Positions 18,204 through 21,077 of a stretch of DNA of 21,077 bases are shown piece after piece. The notes below the pieces were generated by a model. The model was not told the origin of the DNA. It worked only from the letters and a program-made list of their open reading frames with translations, and made no database searches. Position 1 is the first letter of the stretch; every line of letters starts with the position of its first letter. Made by a program: the position numbers and the translations under genes. Location: contig KN892053.1 in the NCBI GenBank assembly GCA_000934455.1, positions 5,424 through 26,500 of the forward strand, written 5' to 3'. Source of the stretch: Apostichopus parvimensis (lineage: Eukaryota > Echinodermata > Holothuroidea > Aspidochirotida > Stichopodidae).

Positions 18204-19157
18204 CCCCCCCCCACTCCGCACTAGGTATCAGACTGAGATACATTCTATAGCATTAGAGTAGATCCTCCTTTCTGATCCCTTTCCCCCCATCCCTCCACCC
18301 CCAAAAAACATATCTGCAGCTTCCAGGGGATAGGTCCCACCACCCTGTGGCATGCTCCTGGCCAATATTAACAATGATGTAATAATACACCAACTTTCAG
18401 CTTACTGTTGGTGTACTGTTCTAAATATTGTTCAGTCAGTTACCTGTTTAGTTTCAAAACAGGCTACATTGGTCCCTGGAATTGGAATTGCTTGCGCTAT
18501 GTCTTCCCCTACCCCTTGAAAAATGATGAATGCATGCCCCCACCCCCGAGAGTCGATTGCTTTGAGGTAGTATTTATGTTGTTAATTCCTTTAATGGATA
18601 ACTGCCTGCAATTAACCCATCACTCTGTTTACTATTAAACGTTAGGAATTGAGAAGATTGGAGTATTTACAGTTTTTGACAGTTCAAAAGGCTGCGACAT
18701 ATTTACTCTCGCTGTCTTCATAGCATGAACGTTCTAGTTCTAGCCCAGTTATTCTGAATCTGTTTTTTATACTTATCATTATGTTTAAATAGTATCACTT
18801 TCATGGATACCTGTGCTGTAGATTGAATTCTCAAACTCTTCAGAGAAGGTGAATTTTACTAAATGCGATTAAATGATAAAATCAATGATTTTGACTTGAT
18901 GTTGAGACTGACGTCAAACAAGTCAAGCAATCTCTTCTTTTACGGAGAAAGGTATGATCGGAAATCTTAAGTATGGCATATAATTACACACCGGACAACC
19001 TCTGTGAACCATTTGAACTCAACATCATTTAGAAAGATGCAAGCGATAGTTGTGCAAATTACAGCTCCCTGTGTGCTTTGTCCGCAAAAAAACAGTGAAG
19101 AATACAGAGATGCAAAATTTATACCATTTTTATTTGCCATTGTATATAACTATACTT
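18204..19157. other. No gene seen; single CRE site
   Basis: C-rich patches at 18282-18304 and 18537-18546. TGACGTCA, a perfect cAMP-response-element palindrome, lies at 18909-18916. One isolated site may be chance. Short frames have no support. Confidence 0.5.
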
Positions 19158-19212
19158 TATGTATGTATGTATGTATATTTGTGTGTATATATGTATGTGT
19201 ATATATATATGT
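19158..19212. repeat. TATG/TA microsatellite
   Basis: Imperfect (TATG)n and (TA)n of about 55 bp that abuts the possible transposon end at 19212. Confidence 0.92.
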
Positions 19213-20814
19213 AGTGTTGCGCTGATAACCCTTTGTGATATCAGTATCAGCCGATATTTGCAACATCTGCGGCATTATCAGTATCCGTAAGATTTAGCCT
19301 CATTGCCGACAAAGGCAAATCGATATTGAACATTTTTTCACAACACAGCCAGTCAAGCAACTTAACATTACATATATAGCAGTGTTTGTCGCGGGTTAAA
19401 GCAAATTTCACCAGGCGGCACTATTATACAATTGAATGCAATCTTGGCAAGAATCCAAGAAACTTTTTGCACAATCAAAGTTATGAACTTGGCATATTCA
19501 GACCTACGAACAATGCACCCCTCAAACACAATGCAACTTGTGGCGGTGGAAAACATTTGATAATACTGTTTATAACTACTGTAGTAGCCTATCACACTTT
19601 TAACATGTACAGTGCTTCTGAGGCTCCACTGAGAATAAAAGTTATAACATGTTGAAACCCCTACTAAATCATTCCAAAAATCATGTATCTTTTAAGAAGC
19701 TGCAATGAGTATCATGGAGGCAGTTTGTTGAACCATCAATGACAGATGAAAAGATTGTACTTTGAGAATCAAGTTTGCGTATCACAATTTGTTGCTGGTT
19801 GGTTTACGAATATTTCAAAACACAAAGGACTTGCTATTTTTGGCTAAGCTTAGTTGTTAGTATAGCCTGCTAATGGTAGGATATAATTTTATATGGAAAT
19901 TAAAAAATTGAAGAAAATGTTTTCGTTCTGGTTCTGGTAAACACAAGGCGTAGTAAAAGTTCTTAGCCAGGATATGCTTATGTCTTTTCTACATGACTCA
20001 GTTTTATTCATCTAACGATGTCACCTTTTTTGTCAAATTTGCCAAGAAATTTGTGGCTACATTTGACATTTGACAACATTTCGTACATAAGACTTGCAAC
20101 CTAAGTGTCGGTCAAACAGAGTAACGAATCACTCAACAGAAGTTACAGGAAGGATGGGCTTGTGTTTTTCCCAACAATAAAATGCTAGCAAACAGTTACA
20201 TACATATCAACTTGGTGGTTCATTTCAAGGCATTGAAGACTCGCCCCAAACGTGCCGCCCTCTGAAAAAAGTTACTGTTGCTTGCAAGTGAAGTTTTCTT
20301 CTGGTCGCTACAAAATGCAGAGAGTAATGAAACGTGATACTTTGTTATCTTTTATCTGGACCTGAGATGCTATGTACACTGTGTTGTGGGTATTAACCGT
20401 AGCTGCATGTATTGACTGTACACTAGTGTCTAATTACTGACAGTAGCAAGCTGTGTGTATTTTATGGGATCGATGGTGGTGTCTAACACTTCTGTCACAC
20501 CTCATTCGAAACTAGGTCAGATTACTGGCATTAGACGTTTCTTTGTGCGTGAGTCTTCACTCCCTTTAAGAGAGGTTAGGACTAGTGTTACAGAATACAA
20601 AAATATTCTGCAAATGAGAGTTATATAAGTGGTTACTGTTTGTCAGTCTTGCAACCGAAAATAACTTACGATAGCCATTGATACTTTTGATACTTTATGT
20701 ATTAATGCATGACTTAAAGTGCGATTTCATTCTGTCTGTTTAAAAATATTTTTATCTTTATTGGTATAAGGCCGATATCGGGATTGGAATATCAGCTATA
20801 CCTGCACAATACTA
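19212..20814. mobile_element. Possible hAT-like non-autonomous element
   Basis: The left end TAGTGTTGCGC (19212-19222) and the reverse complement of the right end, TAGTATTGTGC (20804-20814), match at 9 of 11 positions. Both are followed inward by ATATC/CCGATAT motifs (GCCGATATTTG at 19250-19260, CCGATATCGG at 20772-20781), a subterminal style seen in hAT elements. The flanking 8-mers do not form a convincing target duplication, and the 1.4-kb interior has no transposase. Two unrelated remnants are the main alternative. Confidence 0.3.
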
Positions 20815-20886
20815 TACAATGTAACGATGTAACAAGTAAATTCAATTTAAAGTTGAATCTAGTCATTGCCAGCAATTTTCCTGACT

Positions 20887-20984
20887 TGAGTCATGGAACC
20901 GATTCTTTGCATTATTATCTCTATGAGGGAAAAACTTGACTAATTGTATGAGTCACTACATGTTTGAAATCTAGCAATGACTCA
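20887..20984. promoter_or_regulatory. Cluster of three AP-1 (TRE) sites
   Basis: Perfect TGAGTCA at 20887-20893 and 20949-20955 and TGACTCA at 20978-20984, all within 98 bp. AP-1 (Fos/Jun) and related bZIP proteins bind this heptamer. Three exact matches this close are not expected by chance. Two of the sites lie in an imperfect inverted arrangement with GTCATTGC/GCAATGAC nearby, so a repeat origin is possible. Confidence 0.4.
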
Positions 20985-21077
20985 TTATACAACAATATCT
21001 CTAGAGTAAGGCAAAATATGTCACCGAAAACAGAACTAGTATTGTTCGATACAGGTGACAAACGCCTACAGTGGAAT

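Noticed and set aside
17939..18224. Collagen-like GxxGxx frames on the minus strand and a proline/leucine frame on the plus strand
   Set aside because: They come from the 14-bp minisatellite, which leaves every frame open.

Overview
This looks like nuclear DNA from an animal, most likely a marine invertebrate. It is AT-rich and full of homopolymer and microsatellite runs. No open frame exceeds about 180 codons. It carries a tRNA-derived SINE, a hAT-type MITE and several minisatellites, and there are no bacterial-style operons, ribosome binding sites or rRNA/tRNA genes. The repeat style (tRNA-SINE with an 'aaagcgctatataaa' tail, hAT ends of the CAGGGGTGG...CCACCCCAG kind, 'CCGATAT' repeats) would suit an echinoderm or a similar deuterostome. 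That placement is inference and I cannot name a species.

Layout. 1-445: 58-bp tandem repeat. 446-2200: mostly non-coding, with one Cys-rich splice-preceded open segment (561-668) and AT-rich degenerate repeats. 2218-2339: exon-like segment, then C-rich tracts and a perfect hairpin at 2560-2589. 2764-3165: transposon-like CCGATAT motifs. 3314-3752: six copies of a 74-bp unit, each with a hairpin and a GC-box-like core. 3753-6250: AT-rich DNA with purine and pyrimidine tracts. 6251-7414: the most gene-like part, with three exon-like segments on the + strand and an RFX-type X-box between them. 8088-8325: 28-bp minisatellite. 10007-12028: a hAT MITE with a near-perfect 8-bp target duplication, partly caught in a head-to-tail duplication of about 960 bp. 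12558-12709 (minus): exon-like C-terminal segment. 13358-13644: 144-bp tandem duplication. 13931-14238: SINE. 16169-16309: exon-like segment with strong acceptor and donor. 18079-18203: 14-bp minisatellite. 19212-20814: possible second hAT-like element. 20887-20984: three AP-1 sites.

No complete gene can be assembled. The exon-like segments lie on both strands, their splice phases do not all join, and none matches a family I recognise. The window is best read as intergenic or intronic DNA with a few possible exons of unidentified genes. I found no convincing new biological system. The best leads are the exon candidates, the hairpin/GC-box satellite and the hAT-plus-duplication history.
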